Source: Pseudomonadota bacterium
GTDB taxonomy: Bacteria > Bdellovibrionota > UBA1018 > CAIMNF01
DNA length: 5,941 nt
NCBI GenBank assembly: GCA_027482725.1
Contig: JAIXVT010000220.1
Span: 1 to 5,941 of the forward strand
Direction of reading: 5' to 3'
Shown: positions 1 through 5,941 of the stretch, piece by piece
How the letters are laid out: every line of letters starts with the position of its first letter
How positions within the stretch are numbered: position 1 is the first letter of the stretch
Translations under genes and position numbers: made by a program
The notes under the pieces: generated by a model
What the model was told of the DNA's origin: nothing
What the model saw: the letters and a program-made list of their open reading frames with translations, nothing else
Databases searched by the model: none

Positions 1-1
1 A

Positions 2-430
2 ATCGGACAAACACTTTCCGTGTTTGAGCTTTATCAAAAATACGGGGAAAATAATCCGGTTCACATCAATGCTCAGAAAAACACCGGGACGGTGATCCAT
101 GTCATGGGCGGAAATGGAACCCTGTCGTTTCTTGAATCTCAAGATACCCACTTTTCTGTCGAAGGTAGCGTGACATTTCAGAAAGAGAACATCGATGGCG
201 GAACCCCACATATCCGTACCGATACCGAAAACCTCTCCATACCCGCAAACCACGAAACCGTAAAATTTCCCACAAAAAAAGGGACAGTTCTTCCCCAAGT
301 CGGACAAACCCTAGATCGAATCGTCGAAGTAAAACATCAGTTTCAGGGCGACCCAGGATCCCTTCGATTTACGCAAAAAGGAAAGGTGCTCTTCGTCAAT
401 AAAGACGCAAGCACCATCACGATTGCATGG
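2..430 (+). repeat. Two diverged tandem copies of a GQTL protein domain
   Basis: Copy A covers about bases 2-133 and copy B about 299-430, offset by 297 bp (99 codons). Both begin (I/V)GQTL, then carry a charged stretch, a small K-x-x-G or K-G-K turn (NTGTVIHV in A, KGKVLFV in B) and a terminal beta strand (GTLSF in A, STITI in B). The match is mostly at protein level. At DNA level the clearest identity is the 10-mer TCGGACAAAC at 3-12 and 300-309. More copies may lie upstream of the window. Confidence 0.6.
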
Positions 431-1075
431 GACCAAGCAAAACCTCAAATTCCCAAAAACACACCAAGCCTGAGCTATTTGTTTAACGACGCTCGGGCCC
501 AAATCAAGGGCAATCCCAGTCCAAGACTCACGGCCCCAATTCCAGAAAAACCCCTCAACACTCCAGGCGAAATCACCGCCGAAAACCTACGTCGCATCAA
601 TCCCGAAGCCGATGGTCCCCTCAAAACATTTGGAAAACCTTCGATTTCCAATCGGATCATTGAGGCGTGTCAGCCGGTCACCCAAAGCGCAGGGAACCTG
701 ATGACAAAACTGGGCCGATGGATCAAAACCGGTGCCCGCTGTGCTCCTTTGATCGGAACACTCCACGACTTTTTAGATCTTCAAGATCCCGACAATGATT
801 TCATGCAAGGATTCCGAACGGATTTCACCGACGGGGCCCTCTTTAGAACGGATCGCATTCGCTGGAAACAAATGCCTACTATCGATCTGGCACCTTTTCC
901 CTACGCACAGGTCATCGAATTCAAAACCACAAAGGGAAAATCGTACCTCAAAATCAAGCTCTGGAGCGAAAAACAGTACTCCAAAGACAACCCCCTGAAA
1001 CCTTTCGGTGCAGGCAGAAGCGTCACCCTTACCCTGTACAGCGAGGGTGATGGATCTTATTGCCCTGAAAGTTAG
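2..1075 (+). CDS. 3' part of an unrecognised repeat-domain protein, 5' end outside the window
   Basis: I do not recognise this protein by name. The frame is open from the first complete codon (base 2) to the TAG at 1073-1075. A GTG at 20-22 could be read as a start, but the six codons before it encode IGQTLS, which belongs to a motif repeated inside the protein, so the gene almost certainly begins outside the window. Counting from that GTG, there are two copies of a beta-rich domain (about -6 to 38 and 94 to 137), each opening with (I/V)GQTL. They are followed by a Pro-, Asn- and Lys-rich linker (about 140-205) and a C-terminal region with cysteines at 217, 241 and 348. No membrane segment is visible. 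The repeats recall small beta-barrel modules of secreted or envelope proteins such as the FlgT C-terminal type, which is inference only. The three cysteines and the domain style suggest an exported protein, but the signal peptide region is not in view. It converges on the PhoH2 gene, 32 bp away. Confidence 0.85.
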   Translation: MGQTLSVFELYQKYGENNPVHINAQKNTGTVIHVMGGNGTLSFLESQDTHFSVEGSVTFQKENIDGGTPHIRTDTENLSIPANHETVKFPTKKGTVLPQVGQTLDRIVEVKHQFQGDPGSLRFTQKGKVLFVNKDASTITIAWDQAKPQIPKNTPSLSYLFNDARAQIKGNPSPRLTAPIPEKPLNTPGEITAENLRRINPEADGPLKTFGKPSISNRIIEACQPVTQSAGNLMTKLGRWIKTGARCAPLIGTLHDFLDLQDPDNDFMQGFRTDFTDGALFRTDRIRWKQMPTIDLAPFPYAQVIEFKTTKGKSYLKIKLWSEKQYSKDNPLKPFGAGRSVTLTLYSEGDGSYCPES

Positions 1076-1092
1076 GACATTTTTTCAAGGGC
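1062..1092. terminator. Imperfect inverted repeat between two convergent genes, possible terminator
   Basis: GCCCT-GAAA at 1062-1070 pairs with TTTC-A-AGGGC at 1083-1092, giving a 9-bp stem with one bulged A (1087) and a loop of about 12 nt. It spans the stop codon of the left gene and lies just beyond the 3' end of the PhoH2 gene. No clear T-tract follows on either strand, because the T run at 1080-1085 falls in the loop and 3' arm. A canonical intrinsic terminator is therefore doubtful. It could still serve as an mRNA 3'-end structure for either gene. Confidence 0.3.
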
Positions 1093-1107
1093 GCAAAGAG
1101 CCGCGTG

Positions 1108-2469
1108 TTACTGCAATAAATTGGACGCCAATTCACTGAGCTTCGATCGCTCCCCTTTATGGAACGTCACGTGCGCGGAGATCGACTGATCTTTAAAACG
1201 ATCAATCAAATACACAAGGCCGTTGTTGGCGGAATCGACGTAGGGATTATCAATTTGAAACGAATCCCCGGTCAAAATGATTTTGGTCTCGTCTCCGGCA
1301 CGCGTAATGATGGTTTTGATTTCATGCGGAGTTAAGTTCTGGGATTCATCGACAATCAGGTATTGATGTGGAATGGTGCGGCCACGGATATATGTCAAAG
1401 GCTCGATTTGGAGTAAACCTTGATTCATTAAATCCTGCGCGCCTTTGCCAGCACCACGGCGGGGATTGCGTGATGTCGCGCCAAACAAAAAGTCGATGTT
1501 GTCATAAATCGGTTGCATCCAAGGGTTAAGCTTTTCTTCAATTCCCCCCGGCAAAAATCCGATATCTTTACCCAAAGGAAACACCGGACGCGATACCAAC
1601 AAGCGGTGATACACACCTTCGTCCACGGTTTTCACTAAGCCTGCCGCAATCGCAAACAAAGTTTTTCCGGTACCTGCTTTTCCGAGCAAGCTGACCAATT
1701 TGATCTCATCGTTCAACAAAGCATCAACAGCAAAAGCTTGCTCAGCATTTTTAGGAAACACTCCCCAAAGACCTTCAGCAGGTTTCACCAAAGGGACGAT
1801 GGACTCAAGATCCCGGGAATATCTCCCCATCGCCGTATGCGTAGGATTGGCAATGTCTTTAAGAATCACGTACTCGTTGGCCAAAAGCGGATTTTTCGAA
1901 TCCTTTTCGTGCTCGAACAAACGGTCGGTAACGGCAAGGCGTTTGTTCGCATAAAAATCGTCAACACATTTAGGTTCGACGTTAATCACCCTTGAACCCG
2001 CATAGAGCTGATCCGGTTGAACATTTGAAGGTTCGTAATCTTCAGCCTCTACACCCAAAGCGTCGGCCTTGATCCGCAGGTTGGCGTCTTTGGTCAGAAT
2101 AATAATGGGTTTTCGAGGCTGTTCTTTTTTCATGGTCAAGCCCAGGGATAAAATCCTGTTGTCGGCTTTTTCCATCGTCAATTCTGAAGGCATCGGATAA
2201 TCCGCACCCCCAAGCTCTACCGTAAGGATTCCCCCACCAGGAAGTTTAAACCCTTTACTCAGCTGTCCTTCCCGGCGCATCTCATCGATCAATCGCGTAA
2301 AGTGACGCGCATGACGACCATTTTCACCCATATCTCGCTTGAAGCGATCAATCTCTTCGATCACCGCAATCGGAATAACCACGTCGTTGGTGCCGAGTTT
2401 GTAAATCGCAAGCGGATCAAACAAAAGAACATTGGTATCGAGAATGAAGGTTTTTTTTGCAGATGCCAT
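1108..2469 (-). CDS. phoH2: PhoH2/YlaK-type protein: PIN nuclease domain fused to PhoH ATPase
   Basis: This is a complete 453-residue protein with the PhoH2 (YlaK) architecture. The family's mycobacterial members are reported to be ATP-dependent RNA helicases and sequence-specific RNases, so a cytoplasmic role in RNA processing or turnover is expected. The N-terminal PIN domain (about 7-145) shows its acidic residues in LDTNVLL (D11), VIEEID (E38/E39), KADNRIL (D103) and TKDANLR (D128). The PhoH ATPase (about 235-450) has Walker A GKAGTGKT (263-270), the family stretch SRPVFPLGKDIGFLPGG (293-309), Walker B LIVDESQN (371-378), LTGD (399-402) and GERSKL near the end (439-444). Length and motif order are normal and no key residue is missing. 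The ATG at 2469 is preceded by a weak AGAAAG about 8 nt upstream and places the PIN strand at residues 7-12, as is usual. No PhoAT-like antitoxin gene lies beside it. The next gene is a divergent SNF2 ATPase 63 bp away. Confidence 0.95.
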   Translation of the reverse strand: MASAKKTFILDTNVLLFDPLAIYKLGTNDVVIPIAVIEEIDRFKRDMGENGRHARHFTRLIDEMRREGQLSKGFKLPGGGILTVELGGADYPMPSELTMEKADNRILSLGLTMKKEQPRKPIIILTKDANLRIKADALGVEAEDYEPSNVQPDQLYAGSRVINVEPKCVDDFYANKRLAVTDRLFEHEKDSKNPLLANEYVILKDIANPTHTAMGRYSRDLESIVPLVKPAEGLWGVFPKNAEQAFAVDALLNDEIKLVSLLGKAGTGKTLFAIAAGLVKTVDEGVYHRLLVSRPVFPLGKDIGFLPGGIEEKLNPWMQPIYDNIDFLFGATSRNPRRGAGKGAQDLMNQGLLQIEPLTYIRGRTIPHQYLIVDESQNLTPHEIKTIITRAGDETKIILTGDSFQIDNPYVDSANNGLVYLIDRFKDQSISAHVTFHKGERSKLSELASNLLQ

Positions 2470-2532
2470 TGCGGTTACTTTCTATGATTCAAGTTGTTGT
2501 GCGGTTTCCATTACCCAAGGGAATCTCACTAG
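2470..2532. promoter_or_regulatory. Divergent intergenic spacer, presumed promoters of phoH2 and the SNF2 gene
   Basis: These 63 bp separate two divergently transcribed start codons, so both 5' regions must lie here or reach into the coding sequences. On the plus strand TATGAT (2483-2488) could be a -10 element, which would leave a leader of roughly 40 nt, but no good -35 sits at 16-18 bp spacing. No convincing sigma70 pair is visible on the minus strand. I saw no strong palindromic operator. The role rests on gene arrangement rather than on motifs. Confidence 0.4.
2517..2522 (+). promoter_or_regulatory. Ribosome binding site of the SNF2 gene
   Basis: AAGGGA lies 10 nt before the ATG at 2533. 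An in-frame TAG (2530-2532) sits directly before that ATG, so no longer product is possible in this frame and the site supports 2533 over the later ATG at residue 13. Confidence 0.55.
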
Positions 2533-5328
2533 ATGCTCCCCACAAAAAGTCGTACCATAAAGTCGCTCATGCCGAGGTTAAAAAGTTTTTTAGATGCGAT
2601 AAAATCGGAATGCCCTCCCGGGGTTTGGGCTCAAGGTCTTACTCTATCCAAATCTTCCGCAATGAATTTAATTCAAGAAACCGCAGAAGAAATCAAAATA
2701 CAATTTAAAGTTCCTGAAAAAATTCAAGCTCTCACCCTCACCCTTTGGCCAAATGATGATGATGCTCACTGCTCTTGTGGCAAAGATTTGCCCTGCGTTC
2801 ATATTGTTGCTGTTGCAAATGCCTTTGCACGAGGAGACTTGAAAAAAGAAACCCGACCCACCGGAAAACGACTGCATTATCAGATTTTTGTGACTGGGGA
2901 TCTTGGAGCGGACGTTCCTGCGCTTTCGAAAACCCTTTTTATCGAACGACAAATCACGAACGGCCGTCTAACTGCGTCAGATCTCTCTTCTGCTTTAGGT
3001 CAGTCTTTCGCAGGACGTCTGATCGACTTGATCTCTCGGGGAGATATTGTTTCCACCCCTGAGGACATGGGACTGGACGGTCTGTTTCAACGCCACGCAA
3101 AGATTCCCCTCAGTCATCTTTCTCCCTCTCATTACTCCTTACTGTCCCAAGTCCCGATATCTTTTGAATCACAATCCCTTACCGTGCGCTCTAGCCCCCA
3201 TCCCACCCTTCTCCGACTGAGCTATAACAACCGGATACTGAATTGTTTTTGGGGAGGACCCATAGAATCTCCGGAACACCTTCAAATCACAGATATCCTC
3301 AACCATTGCGAACTTCGGCCCCCATCTCGGGCACCTAAAACGATTCAAGCCATAAAAAACCCTGAAGACATCTATCGATTTCTTCACGAAACATTACCCC
3401 TACTTTCACAAGAAGTTACGGTCCTTTGGGATAGCCCAGAACCCCGATTTATTCACGAAACTCCACAAGTAGCCCTTATTGTCGAGCCACTGAATCAAGA
3501 CTGTTGTGCCATCACTCCTCGACTTGAAATCACATCTGCCGACACCGACCCCAGCGCGTGCGTCCTTCCCAGGCCCGAACTGCGAGCGGAACTCTCGCGC
3601 CGATTGCGCCAGGAGTTTTCTTTGGTTTTTGATCAGCCTGTTCAATTGAAATGGAATGAACTCACACCAACGTTAAAAAAGCTGGAATCGTTAGGAGAAA
3701 AACAATTCAAAACTCAGCTATCCGCCGCTGCACTCAGAGCCTTATCCCCTATTCCTGTTCAACTGTCCCTTGAAACGTCACCAACGGAAGGCCCTGTTCT
3801 CTCCGTGACCACACCCTCCCAAAATTTAGGAGAGCCTCGGTCGTGGAAACCGGTAGATCTGTCTCAAGGTTTGTTTGCCACAAAGACGGGGCAATGGGTG
3901 AAAACCCGGGTTCAAAACCCTGAGATTTTTGAGCGCCTCCAGTCTCTTTTGAATCAACCCAAACGAACACCCCCCGAAATGGTCTTGCTACGCCAATTCG
4001 CTCATCAAAGCGGGCTCCTCACTTCACCTGATTTTTTTTCCGAAATCCCATTTGATCCCGTTCCCGAGCACTGGGTAAAGGCAGAGCTACGCCCCTACCA
4101 AAAACAAGGGATTGAGTTCATCTCTTCGCACCGCAAGGTCGGAACCGGTGCCCTGCTTGCCGATGACATGGGACTAGGAAAAACATTACAAACCCTGGCA
4201 ACCCTTCGGGGGAATTCGCTCATTGTTGCGCCCAAATCACTCCTCGAAAACTGGTTGAATGAATCGTTAAAGTTTCGGCCGGATTTAAAGCCGGTTTTAC
4301 TTTTGGGTCAGGAGAGTTTTTTCTCTGCGCCGACGCCCCGGCTTGGACCTGATGAAATCGGAATCACTTCTTACGGCTTGATCCGGAGTCGTTCCGATTT
4401 CTTTTGCCGCCTTGATCTTGAGGCCTTGGTTCTTGACGAGGCCCACACCCTCCGCAACCAAAACACCCTGATATTCGACGCCATCGCGCGCATACGGACA
4501 CGATTCCACTTGGCGCTCACGGGTACTCCGATCCAAAACACGAGCAAAGATTTGTTTCATTTGTTTTCTCTCATCAATCCCGAACTTTTCTCTGACTTTG
4601 ATGATTTTTTATCGCGTCCTAAAGACACTGAACCTTTTTTTCTCCGACGCACCAAAGCCCAGGTCCTGACTGATCTTCCAGAAAAAACATGGCTTCAACA
4701 CGATGTTGAACTTTCTGACGAGGAACGGGAGACCTACCAAGCCCTTTTGAAGATGGACCTTGCCAAAGAAATTGAATCAGATTCGGGACGAGGCTTGAGC
4801 CTCTTTGAAATGCTGCTTCGAGCACGACAAGCGTGTGTGTGTTTGCAGCAAATTCCAGGATTTGAGAACCTTCCCGCACCACACACCAAACTCATTGCTG
4901 CAAAAAATTTGATCGTGGACCTGATTTGCTCGGGTCACCGCATTTTAGTCTACAGTCAGTGGACAAAAGTTTTAGATCGTTTCGGGGCCCTTTTGACCGA
5001 GGAAGCGATGCCTTTCGTTCGCTTGGATGGAACAACACAAAATCGGGGGGAAATCGTTTCCCAATTTCAAGCGGGCAATACGCCTATTTTTTTACTTTCG
5101 CTCCACGCCGGGGGGGTTGGACTCAATCTCACGGCAGCGGATCATGTGGTTTTCCTAGACCCATGGTGGAATCCTGCCGTAGAGGCACAAGCCGAAGATC
5201 GCGCGCACAGGATTGGCCAAAAAAATCCTGTTATGATCCACCGATTTATTTCCAAAAATACCTTGGAAGCATCCGTTCAAGAACTTCACCGCCTCAAAAA
5301 AGAAGATGCTGCTCGTTTTTTGGGATAA
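2533..5328 (+). CDS. SNF2-family DNA-dependent ATPase with N-terminal SWIM zinc finger
   Basis: This complete 931-residue protein belongs to the Swi2/Snf2 ATPases, which use ATP to move along nucleic acid and remodel protein-DNA or polymerase complexes in the cytoplasm. A SWIM zinc finger, CSCGKDLPCVH (ligands C80, C82, C88, H90), follows a W-x-x-G-L region and LTLWPNDDD, as I recall for deltaproteobacterial SWIM-SNF2 proteins. Residues about 110-515 match no domain I can name and may be a lineage form of the bacterial SNF2-associated region. The ATPase core is intact: RPYQKQGIEF (520-529), Walker A DDMGLGKT (544-551), DEAH (635-638), LTGTPIQN (662-669), FLRRTK (703-708), VYSQW (806-810), HAGGVGLNL (858-866), DPWWNPA (876-882) and QAEDRAHRIGQ (886-896). 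An in-frame stop directly before the ATG fixes the earliest possible start. The downstream ATG at residue 13 is less likely but not excluded. It could resemble RapA/HepA in role, but it lacks recognisable RapA terminal domains. No methylase, nuclease or defence partner adjoins it. Confidence 0.95.
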   Translation: MLPTKSRTIKSLMPRLKSFLDAIKSECPPGVWAQGLTLSKSSAMNLIQETAEEIKIQFKVPEKIQALTLTLWPNDDDAHCSCGKDLPCVHIVAVANAFARGDLKKETRPTGKRLHYQIFVTGDLGADVPALSKTLFIERQITNGRLTASDLSSALGQSFAGRLIDLISRGDIVSTPEDMGLDGLFQRHAKIPLSHLSPSHYSLLSQVPISFESQSLTVRSSPHPTLLRLSYNNRILNCFWGGPIESPEHLQITDILNHCELRPPSRAPKTIQAIKNPEDIYRFLHETLPLLSQEVTVLWDSPEPRFIHETPQVALIVEPLNQDCCAITPRLEITSADTDPSACVLPRPELRAELSRRLRQEFSLVFDQPVQLKWNELTPTLKKLESLGEKQFKTQLSAAALRALSPIPVQLSLETSPTEGPVLSVTTPSQNLGEPRSWKPVDLSQGLFATKTGQWVKTRVQNPEIFERLQSLLNQPKRTPPEMVLLRQFAHQSGLLTSPDFFSEIPFDPVPEHWVKAELRPYQKQGIEFISSHRKVGTGALLADDMGLGKTLQTLATLRGNSLIVAPKSLLENWLNESLKFRPDLKPVLLLGQESFFSAPTPRLGPDEIGITSYGLIRSRSDFFCRLDLEALVLDEAHTLRNQNTLIFDAIARIRTRFHLALTGTPIQNTSKDLFHLFSLINPELFSDFDDFLSRPKDTEPFFLRRTKAQVLTDLPEKTWLQHDVELSDEERETYQALLKMDLAKEIESDSGRGLSLFEMLLRARQACVCLQQIPGFENLPAPHTKLIAAKNLIVDLICSGHRILVYSQWTKVLDRFGALLTEEAMPFVRLDGTTQNRGEIVSQFQAGNTPIFLLSLHAGGVGLNLTAADHVVFLDPWWNPAVEAQAEDRAHRIGQKNPVMIHRFISKNTLEASVQELHRLKKEDAARFLG

Positions 5329-5343
5329 CTTTTCGGGATAACT
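5322..5343 (+). repeat. Short direct repeat at the end of the SNF2 gene
   Basis: GGGATAACT occurs at 5322-5330 and again at 5335-5343, a 13-bp period. The first copy contains the stop codon of the SNF2 gene (TAA 5326-5328). It looks like a small local duplication of the gene's last bases and has no evident function. Confidence 0.6.
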
Positions 5344-5357
5344 CAGCGGGTTGAGTT
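5340..5357. terminator. Small hairpin between convergent genes, candidate terminator
   Basis: AACTCA (5340-5345) and TGAGTT (5352-5357) form a perfect 6-bp stem with the loop GCGGGT. It lies 12 bp after the SNF2 stop and 13 bp beyond the stop of the converging gene. Only a weak pyrimidine stretch, CTTTC, follows on the plus strand and no T-run follows on the minus strand. The stem is AT-rich, so termination efficiency would be modest. Confidence 0.35.
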
Positions 5358-5369
5358 CTTTCAGGGAAA

Positions 5370-5941
5370 CTATTTATTTCCAAAATCGTCTTGATATAAA
5401 ATCTCCGAATCATAGGGACGTGCAATATCGCGATCGTCCTTTATGAATAACGGAGTGCGCCCGATGTACTTGATGTAACGGTGTCGCTTGGGATCAAGCA
5501 CCACAACAATTTCAGGAACAGCCATGGCGACGATAAAATTGGAGGGTTTCATGATGAGGGTGGCTTCTTTAGCGTCAGGGAGAATTTTTTCCCTAGAAAA
5601 AAACTTGAACCCTACGGTGTCGAGAATTTCAGGCACACTAAACTTAAACTTTACTTCTTTTCCTGAAACAATCTCAGGCCATACGCTCCGCAAAAAAAGC
5701 TCCGCTGTGGGACCCGAAACAAACACTTCCGGGATAGAGATAGATTCGGTTTTTTTCTTGGGCAGATCAGCCTCTTTACAATCTGCAATCGGCTCCTGTT
5801 GGTAGGTGATTTTATCCTTACCAAATAGGACGTTAAGCCGGGCGCAAGCTTGAATCTGATCTATGGTTTGCTCGACCATTTTTCCGTTGATGATCGTGGC
5901 TTTCTCTCTCAAGACCGTTTTTTTATCTGCTGTGGCAATAA
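5370..5941 (-). CDS. 3' part of an uncharacterised protein, 5' end outside the window
   Basis: This gene reads leftward to a TAG at 5370-5372, and its frame stays open to the right edge, giving 189 visible residues. A TTG at 5912 and an ATG at 5879 are possible starts, but neither has a good ribosome binding site or a signal peptide, and the preceding codons continue a charged, strand-rich sequence. A start beyond the window is most likely. I cannot assign a function. Counting from the TTG, a segment from about 62 (VFVSGPTAELF) through GKEVKFKFSVPEILDTVGF (84-102) leads to MKPSNFIVAMAVPEIVVVLD (121-140) and YIKYIGRTPLF (146-156). From memory, this pattern (a GP..(F/L) segment, a 'F.VP..L.TVGF' stretch, 'P.(N/S)F' and a final 'Y.GR.P') recurs in hypothetical proteins of Gram-negative bacteria, probably periplasmic. 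It has alternating beta strands and no transmembrane helix in view. It converges on the SNF2 gene with a 41-bp gap. Confidence 0.8.
   Translation of the reverse strand, partial: IATADKKTVLREKATIINGKMVEQTIDQIQACARLNVLFGKDKITYQQEPIADCKEADLPKKKTESISIPEVFVSGPTAELFLRSVWPEIVSGKEVKFKFSVPEILDTVGFKFFSREKILPDAKEATLIMKPSNFIVAMAVPEIVVVLDPKRHRYIKYIGRTPLFIKDDRDIARPYDSEILYQDDFGNK

Noticed and set aside
20..22. GTG as the true start of the left-edge gene
   Set aside because: The open frame continues upstream to the edge, and those codons complete the IGQTL motif that is repeated at 299-313, so the GTG codes for an internal valine.
1700..1995. Two plus-strand reading frames of 84 and 85 codons opposite phoH2
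   Set aside because: They overlap each other in different frames and lie antisense to the well-supported region between the PIN domain and the Walker A motif of PhoH2.
2533..5328. The SNF2 ATPase as part of a phage-defence system such as DISARM or a similar helicase-based island
   Set aside because: No methylase, phospholipase D nuclease, DUF1998 protein or other defence partner is present; the neighbours are phoH2 and an unrelated unknown gene on opposite strands. The SWIM-SNF2 layout fits a general chromosomal remodeller.
4926..5354. A 142-codon plus-strand reading frame
   Set aside because: It lies in another frame inside the SNF2 core, whose motifs from VYSQW to RAHRIGQ are coded here. 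Its own translation has the Arg/Ser/Gly-rich look of an out-of-frame shadow.
5488..5805. A 105-codon plus-strand reading frame at the right end
   Set aside because: It is antisense to the strand-rich unknown protein that ends at 5370, has no ribosome binding site, and its translation shows no recognisable domain.

Overview
The window holds four protein genes on alternating strands and no recognisable RNA gene, insertion sequence, CRISPR array or phage module. Base composition looks balanced to slightly AT-rich by eye. The organism is probably a Gram-negative bacterium. The N-terminus of the large helicase resembles, from memory, SWIM-SNF2 proteins of Myxococcota and related former Deltaproteobacteria, and the moderate GC would also suit a Bdellovibrionota-type genome. 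This placement is tentative because no ribosomal or other phylogenetic marker is present.

Layout. (1) 2-1075, plus strand: the 3' part of a gene cut by the left edge, encoding an unrecognised protein with two tandem copies of a beta-rich 'GQTL' domain, a Pro-rich linker and a Cys-containing C-terminal domain. (2) 1108-2469, minus strand: a complete PhoH2/YlaK-type protein, a PIN nuclease domain fused to a PhoH ATPase. (3) 2533-5328, plus strand: a complete 931-residue SNF2-family ATPase with an N-terminal SWIM zinc finger. (4) 5370-5941, minus strand: the 3' part of a gene cut by the right edge, encoding an uncharacterised protein.

The genes are arranged convergent, divergent, convergent: 1 and 2 end 32 bp apart, 2 and 3 start 63 bp apart, and 3 and 4 end 41 bp apart. 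No two neighbours can therefore share a simple operon transcript within the window. The only likely regulatory link is the 63-bp divergent spacer between the PhoH2 and SNF2 genes. Both of these are nucleic-acid ATPases (PhoH2 acting on RNA, SNF2 on protein-DNA or protein-RNA complexes), but no sequence evidence shows that they work together.

The window looks like ordinary chromosomal housekeeping or accessory DNA. I found no convincing new multi-gene system. The least explained items are the two edge-truncated genes and the roughly 400-residue middle region of the SNF2 protein.
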